Assembly: GCF_002806995.1 (NCBI RefSeq)
Contig: NZ_NIHE01000004.1
Coordinates: 186,001 to 250,000, forward strand
Direction: 5' to 3'
DNA length: 64,000 nt
Source of the DNA: Confluentibacter lentus
Lineage (GTDB): Bacteria > Bacteroidota > Bacteroidia > Flavobacteriales > Flavobacteriaceae
Shown: piece after piece, positions 7,598 to 14,133 of the stretch
Layout of the letters: every line of letters starts with the position of its first letter
How positions within the stretch are numbered: position 1 is the first letter of the stretch
The notes under the pieces: model-generated
Told to the model about the DNA's origin: nothing
What the model saw: only the letters and a program-made list of their open reading frames with translations
The model's database searches: none
Position numbers and translations under genes: made by a program

Positions 7598-8326
7598 ATG
7601 AAAAATACAGAAGAAATGATTACTGAAAGATTTGTTTTTAATCCAAATCGTAGCCTTTTGATTGATACAACCACAACAAATGAAATTAAACTTGAACCAA
7701 GGCTAGGAAATTTATTGAGCTTACTTTGTGATAACAGAGGGAAATTAGTGACTAGAGAAGATATTATTGATAAAATCTGGAACAATTACGGTGGTGCTGA
7801 AGACGGTTTAAATCAAGCGATTTCTTATTTGCGTAAAGTACTTTTAGACAAAGACAAAAAAATAATTGAGACCATTCCAAAGAAAGGCTATGTTTTAAAT
7901 ATGCTGGTTTTAAAAGACCAAGAAACTAGACATAAACAACATCAGTCTATTTTTAAAAAGCTTGGAATTAAGGGTTATGCTGCCATTTTTGTATCTATCA
8001 TCTTGGCAGGAGTTATCTTTTTAAAAAAGGATAAATCATCTTCAGTAACTACAAAAAACAGTCCAGTTGAATTTTCAACGGATGTTAATTACAATGAATT
8101 GAACAAGCCTGAAGCCGAAACATTTTTGAATACCATCACGACAGTTTCCCCCGATAACACAACATATAAAGTCATTGCTATTGGTGATAAAAGACCAACT
8201 TTTTATATCAACAATAAACTCGTTAAAAATCAAGAAGACTATACTGTTTTGATAGATAATATGCTGAAACAATTATGGGAAAGGCAAAAAAAGTACTATG
8301 ATTCCATTGGAGGTATCAATAAATAA
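7598..8326 (+). CDS. Membrane-anchored winged-helix transcriptional regulator, CadC/ToxR type
   Basis: A 242-residue protein. An OmpR/PhoB-type winged helix covers about 15-105 (LVTREDIIDKIW, LNQAISYLRKVLLD and the wing ending in ETIPKKGYVL). One transmembrane segment follows near 128-146 (GYAAIFVSIILAGVIFL), then an extracytoplasmic domain of about 95 residues. This one-component layout resembles ToxR/CadC regulators, which sense envelope signals. It is divergent from the serine hydrolase at 6087-7448, its obvious candidate target, by analogy with envelope-sensing control of hydrolases. It forms cargo 1 of the hotspot with that gene. Confidence 0.8.
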   Translation: MKNTEEMITERFVFNPNRSLLIDTTTTNEIKLEPRLGNLLSLLCDNRGKLVTREDIIDKIWNNYGGAEDGLNQAISYLRKVLLDKDKKIIETIPKKGYVLNMLVLKDQETRHKQHQSIFKKLGIKGYAAIFVSIILAGVIFLKKDKSSSVTTKNSPVEFSTDVNYNELNKPEAETFLNTITTVSPDNTTYKVIAIGDKRPTFYINNKLVKNQEDYTVLIDNMLKQLWERQKKYYDSIGGINK

Positions 8327-8345
8327 TTAAATGTACCCTATCCAT

Positions 8346-8372
8346 ACATTCATTGCCCACCAAACACAAAAT
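8346..8372 (-). pseudogene. Remnant of the 3' end of the FAD/Fe-S oxidoreductase (copy a)
   Basis: ACATTCATTGCCCACCAAA followed by CACAAAAT aligns with 11152-11175 around the stop codon of the oxidoreductase (ACATTCATCCGCCAAA, then TACAAAAT), with a 3-bp insertion. It is joined directly to a rimO remnant. On its own 27 bp would be weak; the identical arrangement at 9951-10241 makes it credible. Confidence 0.6.
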
Positions 8373-8519
8373 TGGGAGTTAAACCAAGAAAATAAGTAAC
8401 ACCATTAAAGTGCTTATTGATGCCAGCAAAATCTATTTAAAAACGGGTGAATTTACGACGGTTAAATTACGGATGCTGCGGATTTTGATTTATATGGTGA
8501 GGTTGTTGCCAATAAATAA
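8372..8519 (+). pseudogene. Decayed 3' end of rimO (copy a)
   Basis: The stretch aligns with rimO 5809-6023. It reads WELNQEN, then VLIDASKIYLKTGEFTTVK, then after a one-base loss ITDAADFDLYGEVVANK and a stop. A 75-bp segment corresponding to rimO 5847-5921 is missing, between two AAGTG(G/C)TTATTGA repeats. It has an early stop and no start. It separates cargo 1 from cargo 2. Confidence 0.85.
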
Positions 8520-8697
8520 ATTGGTTTAATCGTATTGGTTCTCTTAACTTCCCGGGACTTTATGCAGGTGGGGACTTTTATTACCGATGTTTACAAATAT
8601 ACCGAAAAGATTAAAAGAAAAACTTTCACTTAGGATAAGAAAATGCAAACACCGACCTTTGTCGGTAAATCTTAAAACACCAGTTGCATAAAACCTT

Positions 8698-8712
8698 GTT
8701 AGCGGTAGTACT
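8698..8712. repeat. Left inverted repeat of cargo 2
   Basis: GTTAGCGGTAGTACT, matched at 9933-9947 by AGTATTACCGCTAAC in inverted orientation with one mismatch. The pair tightly brackets the two ORFs of cargo 2; this arm lies 7 bp beyond the stop at 8720. The gap 8520-8697 also holds a small hairpin, ACCGAC-CTTT-GTCGGT, near 8650, and no gene. Confidence 0.6.
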
Positions 8713-8719
8713 ATTTTTC

Positions 8720-9412
8720 TTAGTAAGTTATAGTAGAAGGTTGTATAGAAACTCTTCTAAGTTTTTTCATATAGGTTTGTTCGCTTCCTCTGTTATCCCA
8801 AGCAGCTTTAAAATGTTCTATTAATGATGGAATGTCTGATTCAATAGTCGATTTCCATAGATTTTGATTATATTCATAAACCCTCAGCATATTGTCAACA
8901 TCAAAAATTTTACCTGTATCTTTTGTCTTAATTAGTGCAACTGGTAAATCATTTGCCATTCTCATTCCTAATTCAAAAAGAACATTCGGATTATGGTCAG
9001 TTAAATCTGCAATCACTAAATCTGCTTCTAGTAAATCATTTATGATTGTAGATTGTATAACATCAGAGCCTTGTTTGTTGGCGGTTTCTACATTAAAACC
9101 AGCTTCGATTCCTGCGGGAATAATTAAACTGTCTAGTACTTCTTTAAAAAAACCTTGAGCGCGAATGTCATTCCTTTCAACAAATGGCATGATTACAAAT
9201 GCCTTTAATTTTAATTTTCCTTTTGTATTTTTTCTAGTTTCTCCTATAACAATTGTTGAATGGGATATTGGACTTGACTCAGAGTCAGATAATGGATTCC
9301 CATTAGTTATATTTAACTCTTTGCAATTTTCACTAAAAACTTTAGAAAATTCCTCATGAAAATCAGGATGTAATTTGAACTTATCTTCCAGAGTGTTACT
9401 TAAATACTTCAT
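8720..9412 (-). CDS. Nucleoside 2-deoxyribosyltransferase/TIR-like domain protein, C-terminal half of a frameshifted gene
   Basis: The 230 residues contain FVIMPF near 73, GSDVIQSTIINDLLEADLVI and IADLT..NPNVLFELGMRMA, the pattern of nucleoside-2-deoxyribosyltransferase-like and TIR-like nucleotide-processing domains, with the glutamate of FELG in the catalytic position. The N-terminal part (KYLSNTLEDKFKLHPDFHEEF) is helical and continues directly from the upstream ORF in another frame: the sequence before this ATG reads IEAFLKIEIFRNVLDYYKG then SKLPE without stops. The natural protein is therefore probably about 385 residues long. Related domains act as NAD- or nucleotide-degrading effectors in antiphage systems, which is a possible but untested role. 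Flanked by inverted repeats as a cassette. Confidence 0.75.
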   Translation of the reverse strand: MKYLSNTLEDKFKLHPDFHEEFSKVFSENCKELNITNGNPLSDSESSPISHSTIVIGETRKNTKGKLKLKAFVIMPFVERNDIRAQGFFKEVLDSLIIPAGIEAGFNVETANKQGSDVIQSTIINDLLEADLVIADLTDHNPNVLFELGMRMANDLPVALIKTKDTGKIFDVDNMLRVYEYNQNLWKSTIESDIPSLIEHFKAAWDNRGSEQTYMKKLRRVSIQPSTITY

Positions 9413-9452
9413 TTCAGGAAGTTTACTTCCTTTATAGTAATCTAATACATTT

Positions 9453-9878
9453 CTAAAAATCTCTATTTTTAAAAATGCTTCTATTTTTTTTTCTCTTTTC
9501 AGTTTGCACGTCAGGAGTATAAACAGTAGATCTGCCGAAATCGGTCAACGCTATTTCTTTTGCATCTCTTGTACCTATTGTAAATCCAAAATCTCTTGAA
9601 GCTTGAGAACAATAAAAGAATTTGTTATTATCAGTTAAGTTAATTGCAACTTTTACATCTTTAGGAGTCCACGGATTTCCACCGTTCATTTCTTTTAATT
9701 TTTGAGCAATTATAAGACTTTTTTCAACTGTTACAATTTGGTAGTTTCGTGTTGGCTTTGGAGACTTTTTAACAGTTTTTGCATTTGTAGGTTTGGCTTT
9801 AGTAGCTTTTTTGGGGCTAACTTTTTTTGCTATACCATTCAATGCTTTTGACTCTGTAATTTTTGTATCCTCTCCCAT
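9453..9878 (-). CDS. N-terminal half of the frameshifted deoxyribosyltransferase/TIR-like gene
   Basis: The 141 residues begin with a lysine-, alanine- and proline-rich tail (about 1-45), followed by a compact region with NGGNPWTPKDVKVAINL, CSQASRDFGF and IALTDFGR, which resembles a winged-helix domain. The last residues after EKRKK are out of frame. Removing one base from a run of nine A (coding strand, 9484-9492) restores a continuous frame into the next ORF. The start at 9878 is chosen for the MGEDTK N terminus. The DNA-binding-like domain plus enzymatic domain suggests a sensor-effector protein; I do not know a named family. Confidence 0.65.
   Translation of the reverse strand: MGEDTKITESKALNGIAKKVSPKKATKAKPTNAKTVKKSPKPTRNYQIVTVEKSLIIAQKLKEMNGGNPWTPKDVKVAINLTDNNKFFYCSQASRDFGFTIGTRDAKEIALTDFGRSTVYTPDVQTEKRKKNRSIFKNRDF
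9484..9492 (-). other. A9 homopolymer at a frameshift joining two ORFs
   Basis: Nine A on the coding strand. With eight A the frame runs EKRKKIEAFLKIEIFR and links 9453-9878 to 8720-9412 as one gene. It may be a null mutation, a phase-variable switch, programmed slippage or a sequencing error. Confidence 0.7.
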
Positions 9879-9932
9879 GATATATTTTTTTAAATTATTA
9901 TGTTAAAATCAAATATAATGATATACTCTAAA

Positions 9933-9947
9933 AGTATTACCGCTAAC
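9933..9947. repeat. Right inverted repeat of cargo 2
   Basis: AGTATTACCGCTAAC, the inverted partner of 8698-8712 (14 of 15 positions). It lies 55 bp upstream of the cassette's first start codon and directly abuts the oxidoreductase-end remnant. Confidence 0.6.
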
Positions 9948-9950
9948 TTT

Positions 9951-10118
9951 AATGATATGAAATCGTTTTAATGTTTTATATCAGACGTTAAACGAAGATA
10001 GCTGAAAAATTTTACAAACAAAAACCAAGTTATAAACAATTATCCACCAAAATATAAAATAGATTCGTAATTGATGTTTATCGCTTGGCTCATCTCCATT
10101 TAGTGAGTTTTGGTGTAG
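9951..10118 (-). pseudogene. Decayed 3' end and downstream flank of the FAD/Fe-S oxidoreductase (copy b)
   Basis: This aligns with 11051-11230 along its length, including about 95 bp of noncoding flank (AATGATATGAAATC, ATATCAGA and GTTAAA are shared). Translated in the gene's frame it reads TKTH-stop-MEMSQAININ, then YESILYFGG and a stop, against TKTCEMAMSQAINTN then YESILYLADECL in the intact gene. It cannot be functional. It is directly fused to a rimO remnant at 10119. Confidence 0.88.
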
Positions 10119-10241
10119 CTGAACCAAGAAAGAAATACTTTAAAGTGCTTATTTATGCCTGCAAAAATCCATTTAAAAACGGCTATAAATATTACGGATG
10201 TTGCGCATTTTGACTTGTGTGAGGAGGTTGTGATTAAGTAA
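10119..10241 (+). pseudogene. Decayed 3' end of rimO (copy b)
   Basis: It begins CTGAACCAAGAAAG (rimO LNQEK) and ends in frame as AINITDVAHFDLCEEVVIK plus stop, matching rimO KITDAADFDLYGEVV. It carries the same 75-bp deletion as copy a and a further loss after KIHLKT. It separates cargo 2 from cargo 3. Confidence 0.87.
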
Positions 10242-10340
10242 ATTACGTTGATTTTTGATTGGTTCGTTTAATGTTTTGGCTATGGTTTCGTTACGTAAAA
10301 ATACATGAATATTTTCTGGGGTAAGCCGAATATAACAAAT

Positions 10341-10376
10341 TTACTTCTGACTTTCCTATTGGAAAGTCAGAAGTAA
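10341..10376. repeat. Perfect 16-bp-stem palindrome beyond the toxin gene
   Basis: TTACTTCTGACTTTCC, loop TATT, then GGAAAGTCAGAAGTAA. It lies 30 bp past the yoeB stop. It could be a transcription barrier or terminator, though it lacks a clean U tract in either direction, or a mobile-element end. The rest of 10242-10406 has no gene. Confidence 0.7.
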
Positions 10377-10406
10377 TTAATTATGGACGTTGTTGTTAAT
10401 AGGCTG

Positions 10407-10685
10407 TTATTTATCATCATAATGAAATCTGCATTGAATTATTGTGCATTTTTGGTCAACACCTTTTTTTCCAGATACACTATAAACTAATCTGTGTTCA
10501 CCTGTAATTCTTCTTGACCAAAAGCCTTTAAGTCCGTGTTTTAGAGGTTCAGGTTTTCCTGTTCCTTTAAATGGGTTTACTTTAATTTCTTTTAACAAGT
10601 CTTTTATTTTGATTGCTGTATCAGGGTCATTTTCTAGCCAATAGGTGAAATCTTCCCATCCGTGTGCAGTAAAATCAATGTTCAT
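10407..10685 (-). CDS. yoeB: Txe/YoeB family toxin, ribosome-dependent endoribonuclease
   Basis: Ninety-two residues of the RelE superfamily, YoeB branch. HGWEDFTYWLEND at the N terminus, PFKGTGKPEPLKHGLKGFWS in the middle and RRITGEHRLVYSV then HYDDK at the C terminus give the expected catalytic set of Glu, Arg, His and terminal Tyr. Family members cleave mRNA in the ribosomal A site. Its ATG directly follows the antitoxin's TAA with no gap, as usual for coupled toxin-antitoxin pairs. It is the distal gene of cargo 3. Confidence 0.92.
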   Translation of the reverse strand: MNIDFTAHGWEDFTYWLENDPDTAIKIKDLLKEIKVNPFKGTGKPEPLKHGLKGFWSRRITGEHRLVYSVSGKKGVDQKCTIIQCRFHYDDK

Positions 10686-10955
10686 TTAATGAGCTAATTC
10701 TATTTCATCTTCATTGTATTCAACTAATTCTCCCTTTTCGATTTGTTCGATGGATTCCATTAGTCTGTTTCTATTAGCTTTGGTAGATAATAAGTGTTCT
10801 GTTTCTTTTAATGAATTATACTCATTAATAGACATTATGACAACAGCGCCATCACCTTTACTTCTTGGTACAACTATCACTTCCATTGACTTTGAAACAT
10901 AGTCGAAGTGTTTCTTTATACTCTTGCGTAGAGTGGAAATTGTTATTGCTCTCAT
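10686..10955 (-). CDS. yefM: Phd/YefM family antitoxin
   Basis: With the ATG at 10955 the protein is 89 residues and starts [20 protein letters not shown], the usual YefM N terminus; a longer in-frame start at 10994 would lie inside the operator repeats. The DNA-binding N-terminal half includes [20 protein letters not shown], and the acidic C-terminal tail ([12 protein letters not shown]) is the likely toxin-binding region. YefM neutralises YoeB and represses its own operon. Upstream are three TGTACA boxes at an exact 12-bp period, which fit the known YefM operator core. Confidence 0.92.
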   Translation of the reverse strand: MRAITISTLRKSIKKHFDYVSKSMEVIVVPRSKGDGAVVIMSINEYNSLKETEHLLSTKANRNRLMESIEQIEKGELVEYNEDEIELAH

Positions 10956-10971
10956 AACTATTGGTTTTTTA

Positions 10972-11001
10972 TGTACATTATATTGTACAAACAAATGTAC
11001 A
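10972..11001. promoter_or_regulatory. Triple TGTACA operator of yefM-yoeB
   Basis: TGTACA occurs at 10972-10977, 10984-10989 and 10996-11001, each 12 bp apart, 17-46 bp upstream of the antitoxin start. TGTACA hexamers are the core recognised by YefM in Escherichia coli, where they are likewise arranged in repeats. Three self-complementary boxes in phase suggest cooperative binding. Confidence 0.7.
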
Positions 11002-11145
11002 ATATTTATGCCGAATTTCCAAATGAGAAGATTTGTCGGCTTGTTATCAGCTATGATGATATGAAATCTTTTTAATGTTTCATATCAGAAGTTAAATAAA
11101 ATCTGTTAATTTTTATTGAAAATTAAGTTAAGTGATTTTTACAAC

Positions 11146-13965
11146 TTACAAACATTCATCCGCCAAATACAAAATAGATTCGTAATTGGTATTTATGGCT
11201 TGGCTCATGGCCATTTCGCAGGTTTTGGTAGAGGCGTAATAGCCATCGCAAACCACGTTTTTTAGTTCTTGCGCCTCTTGGTTGGTGGAAGAGGTGGTGA
11301 GTTCTGGAAATAAAAACCCTCTATCGCCCGCCATACCACAACAACCATTGTTTTTTGGTACAATAACCTCTTTGGCAAAATGCTTGGCAAGGCTTGTAAA
11401 TGCATCTTCAATCTTTAACTTTTCCAAAGTGCACACCGAATGCAACACAATGCTATTTTTATTACGTTTCACCTGACTTTTAGGTAGTACCATATCGTGT
11501 AAAAAGGCGACCGTATCTAAAATTCGTAGTTTTTTTAATTTGTCTTTGTTTTCAGCAGTGAGGGTAGAACCCATTTGCTTTAAGCTATACGCACACGAAC
11601 TCACATCAATCACCACAGGAATTTTTCCTGAATCTGTGGCATCCCAAAGCCTTTCAAAAATGGTATTGGCTGTAAAACCATACGCCTCTTGATGCCCTTT
11701 TGATGAAAAGGGTTGGCCGCAACAACTGCTATTCACATCCTTTAAAATGGAAACGGCGATGTTTGTTTTTTTACAGACACTTAAAAAGGCTTCCATACTA
11801 TTTTTTTCCTTGCCTTCATACGTGCCCAAAACCCTAGAAATACACGACGGAAAGTAGATAATGTCTGGCTTGGGTTTTGACTGTGATTCTAAAACCGATA
11901 AACTAGGGGGCGATGCAATTTGTGGTGTCCATAATGGCGCATTGGGAATGACTTTTCTAAGGAGCTTGGTGAGGTTGCCCATAGTTTGTTTCCCAAAAAA
12001 ACTATTGATGAGTGTTCCTGCCTTGATGGCGGTTCTTAGTGTCCATTGCATTGTGCCAAAGTGTTTAGCAACCGTTAATGCCACGGCGTTTGCAAATTTG
12101 GAATGGTTTTCACTGCGTAGTCGTTTTACCAAATCACCTGTATTGATATCTACTGGGCAGGCGGTAGCGCACAAACCATCCACGGCGCAGGTGTCTAAAC
12201 CATCATACTGGTATTGGTCTTTTAGCAAGTTGTAATTGGCGGTATCGCCTTGATGTTCTAACGTTTTTAAGGCGCGACGAACCACAATACGTCGTCTTGG
12301 TGTGGTGGTGAGATCTTTACTTGGGCATTTATGCTCGCAATACCCACATTCTATGCAGGTGTCCACTTCAGGCTCCACCGTGGGCAGGGCCTTTAAATTT
12401 TTTAAATGGGTATTTTTATCATCATTAATAATCACGCCCGGATTTAAAAGCAAATGTGGGTCCACCGACAATTTTAAGGTTTTCATAATCTCATACCCCA
12501 AACCACCCCATTCGGTTTCCACAAAAGGTGCCATGTTTCTACCCGTACCGTGTTCCGCTTTGAGAGTGCCATCATACTTTGTCAACACCAATTCCACAAC
12601 CTCTTTAATGAAGGTGTCGTACCGATTGATTTCATAATCCGTATTAAAGGATTGTGTGACCACAAAGTGAATATTCCCATCTTTGGCATGCCCGAAAATA
12701 ATCGCGTTATTGTAGTGGTACTTTTTAAAAAGGACATGTAAATCAACAATGGCAGCGCCTAATGTTTCCACAGGGAACGCGATATCTTCTAAAATAACGG
12801 TCGTACCAGAAGCGCGCACGGCACCTACGGCGGGAAATAAGCCTTTACGGACTTTCCATAACGCAGCCATTTCAGAAGGCACACTGGTGAAAACAGGCGT
12901 TTGAATGAGATTCCAATGCTTCATAAGGCTTAAAAAATCAGTCACTTTTTTATCCAGTGCTTCCGAATCATTCTCCTGATATTCGATAAGCAAAGCAGCG
13001 GCAGATTCTGGTAATGTTTTTACGAAATCGGGGATGGATTCCATATTTTCAACAGCTCTTAGCGACGCTCTGTCCATGAGTTCCACCATCATTGCACCAG
13101 AATTTTTAAGAGGCACAATGGCTTGGCACGCATCAAAAATGGACTGGAAATAGAGTAGGGCAGTCGATTTAAATTTATAATCGGGAACTGTATTTAAAAC
13201 CACTTCAGAAATAAAAGCCAAAGTCCCTTCGGCACCAATAAGCAAATGCGCTAAGATATCCAACGGATGTTCAAAATCGATAAAGGCGTTTAACGAATAA
13301 CCGACCGTATTTTTGGTCAAGTATTTTTTACGGATTTTATCATGCAATTTTTGATTTGATAAGATGTTGTTTTGAAGCGTTGATAAGTTGTCGAACAAGT
13401 CTTTTTCAACCGTTTCAAATCTGGAATAATCATCGTTATTTTCTGTGGAATAGGTGTTTCCATTAGGTAAAATAAACCGTAAATATTTAACCGTATGATA
13501 GGAGTTTAAAGCCACGCCACAGCACATGCCACTGGAGTTGTTGGATACGATGCCACCCATCATGGCGGCATTGATACTCGCTGGATCAGGACCTATTTTT
13601 TTACTATACTTTTTTAAATGGGCGTTCACCATAGCCCCTGTCAATCCTGGTTGTACTCGAACAGTATCGCCATTATTTTCCACGGAAATTTGTTTCCAAG
13701 AATGACTTAAATCCACTAAAATACCATCGGTAATGGATTGCCCCGATAAACTCGTGCCACCCGTGCGAAATACCAAAGGCATGTTGTAGGTTTGCGAAAA
13801 TTGAAATAATGAAATAACTTCTCCCTCGCTAATGGGTTGCACCACCGCTTTGGGAACTAAATGATAAAAACCAGCATCGGAGGCGTAAGATACCAAATCT
13901 ATATAACGGGTTTTGATCCTGCTGGCAGGTAGTATGTTTTCAAGCTCTAAGGCAATATTCTTCAT
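11146..13965 (-). CDS. FAD-binding and (4Fe-4S)-binding oxidoreductase, D-lactate/2-hydroxyacid dehydrogenase-like
   Basis: A 939-residue fusion of a GlcD/Dld-type flavoprotein with a GlpC/GlcF-type iron-sulfur subunit. The PCMH-type FAD domain spans about 30-230 (RTGGTSLSGQS, MGGIVSNNSSG), and the FAD-oxidase C-terminal domain runs to about 500 (GHAKDGNIHF, AEHGTGRN). Two ferredoxin-like clusters follow (CIECGYCEHKCP near 536, CAVDGLCATACP near 590), then two CCG domains (SSCCGQPFSS near 744, NNGCCGMAGD near 871). Such proteins oxidise D-lactate, D-2-hydroxyglutarate or glycolate and pass electrons to the quinone pool. It lies downstream of glpD, with a repeat hairpin between them. Copies of its 3' end occur in the hotspot. 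Confidence 0.88.
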   Translation of the reverse strand: MKNIALELENILPASRIKTRYIDLVSYASDAGFYHLVPKAVVQPISEGEVISLFQFSQTYNMPLVFRTGGTSLSGQSITDGILVDLSHSWKQISVENNGDTVRVQPGLTGAMVNAHLKKYSKKIGPDPASINAAMMGGIVSNNSSGMCCGVALNSYHTVKYLRFILPNGNTYSTENNDDYSRFETVEKDLFDNLSTLQNNILSNQKLHDKIRKKYLTKNTVGYSLNAFIDFEHPLDILAHLLIGAEGTLAFISEVVLNTVPDYKFKSTALLYFQSIFDACQAIVPLKNSGAMMVELMDRASLRAVENMESIPDFVKTLPESAAALLIEYQENDSEALDKKVTDFLSLMKHWNLIQTPVFTSVPSEMAALWKVRKGLFPAVGAVRASGTTVILEDIAFPVETLGAAIVDLHVLFKKYHYNNAIIFGHAKDGNIHFVVTQSFNTDYEINRYDTFIKEVVELVLTKYDGTLKAEHGTGRNMAPFVETEWGGLGYEIMKTLKLSVDPHLLLNPGVIINDDKNTHLKNLKALPTVEPEVDTCIECGYCEHKCPSKDLTTTPRRRIVVRRALKTLEHQGDTANYNLLKDQYQYDGLDTCAVDGLCATACPVDINTGDLVKRLRSENHSKFANAVALTVAKHFGTMQWTLRTAIKAGTLINSFFGKQTMGNLTKLLRKVIPNAPLWTPQIASPPSLSVLESQSKPKPDIIYFPSCISRVLGTYEGKEKNSMEAFLSVCKKTNIAVSILKDVNSSCCGQPFSSKGHQEAYGFTANTIFERLWDATDSGKIPVVIDVSSCAYSLKQMGSTLTAENKDKLKKLRILDTVAFLHDMVLPKSQVKRNKNSIVLHSVCTLEKLKIEDAFTSLAKHFAKEVIVPKNNGCCGMAGDRGFLFPELTTSSTNQEAQELKNVVCDGYYASTKTCEMAMSQAINTNYESILYLADECL

Positions 13966-14035
13966 ATCTATATTAACGTGAGTTCAATTTAAAAGCAAAC
14001 CTAATCTAAGTATAAATTCCAATATTAGTATTTAT

Positions 14036-14107
14036 TGTCACCTTGAGCGTAGTCGAAAGGTCATGTAAATCGATAATTTATGGGTTTCGACTGCGCTCAA
14101 CCTAACA
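14036..14107. repeat. Dispersed inverted repeat with arms TGTCACCTTGAGCG.../...CGCTCAACCTAACA
   Basis: The arms, about 24 bp each (14036-14060 and 14084-14107), are largely complementary around a short A/T-rich centre. The left arm matches 6024-6040 at the rimO stop with one difference. It sits between glpD and the oxidoreductase and could end glpD transcription. The remaining 13966-14035 holds no gene. Confidence 0.7.
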
Positions 14108-14133
14108 TTCAAGTATGAGTAAACCCACATTGA

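Noticed and set aside
8720-9878. Two separate hypothetical genes in an operon.
   Set aside because: The connector between them is open in one frame except for a one-base shift at an A9 run and forms a sensible continuous protein, so a single split gene is more likely. Both halves are still listed.
8698-9947. attC-type integron cassette.
   Set aside because: The 15-bp inverted arms do not fit the RYYYAAC/GTTRRRY core and no integrase is present, so only a cassette with inverted ends is claimed.
12302-12637. Long opposite-strand frames inside the oxidoreductase and other large genes.
   Set aside because: They overlap strongly supported genes, have no family features and no initiation context.
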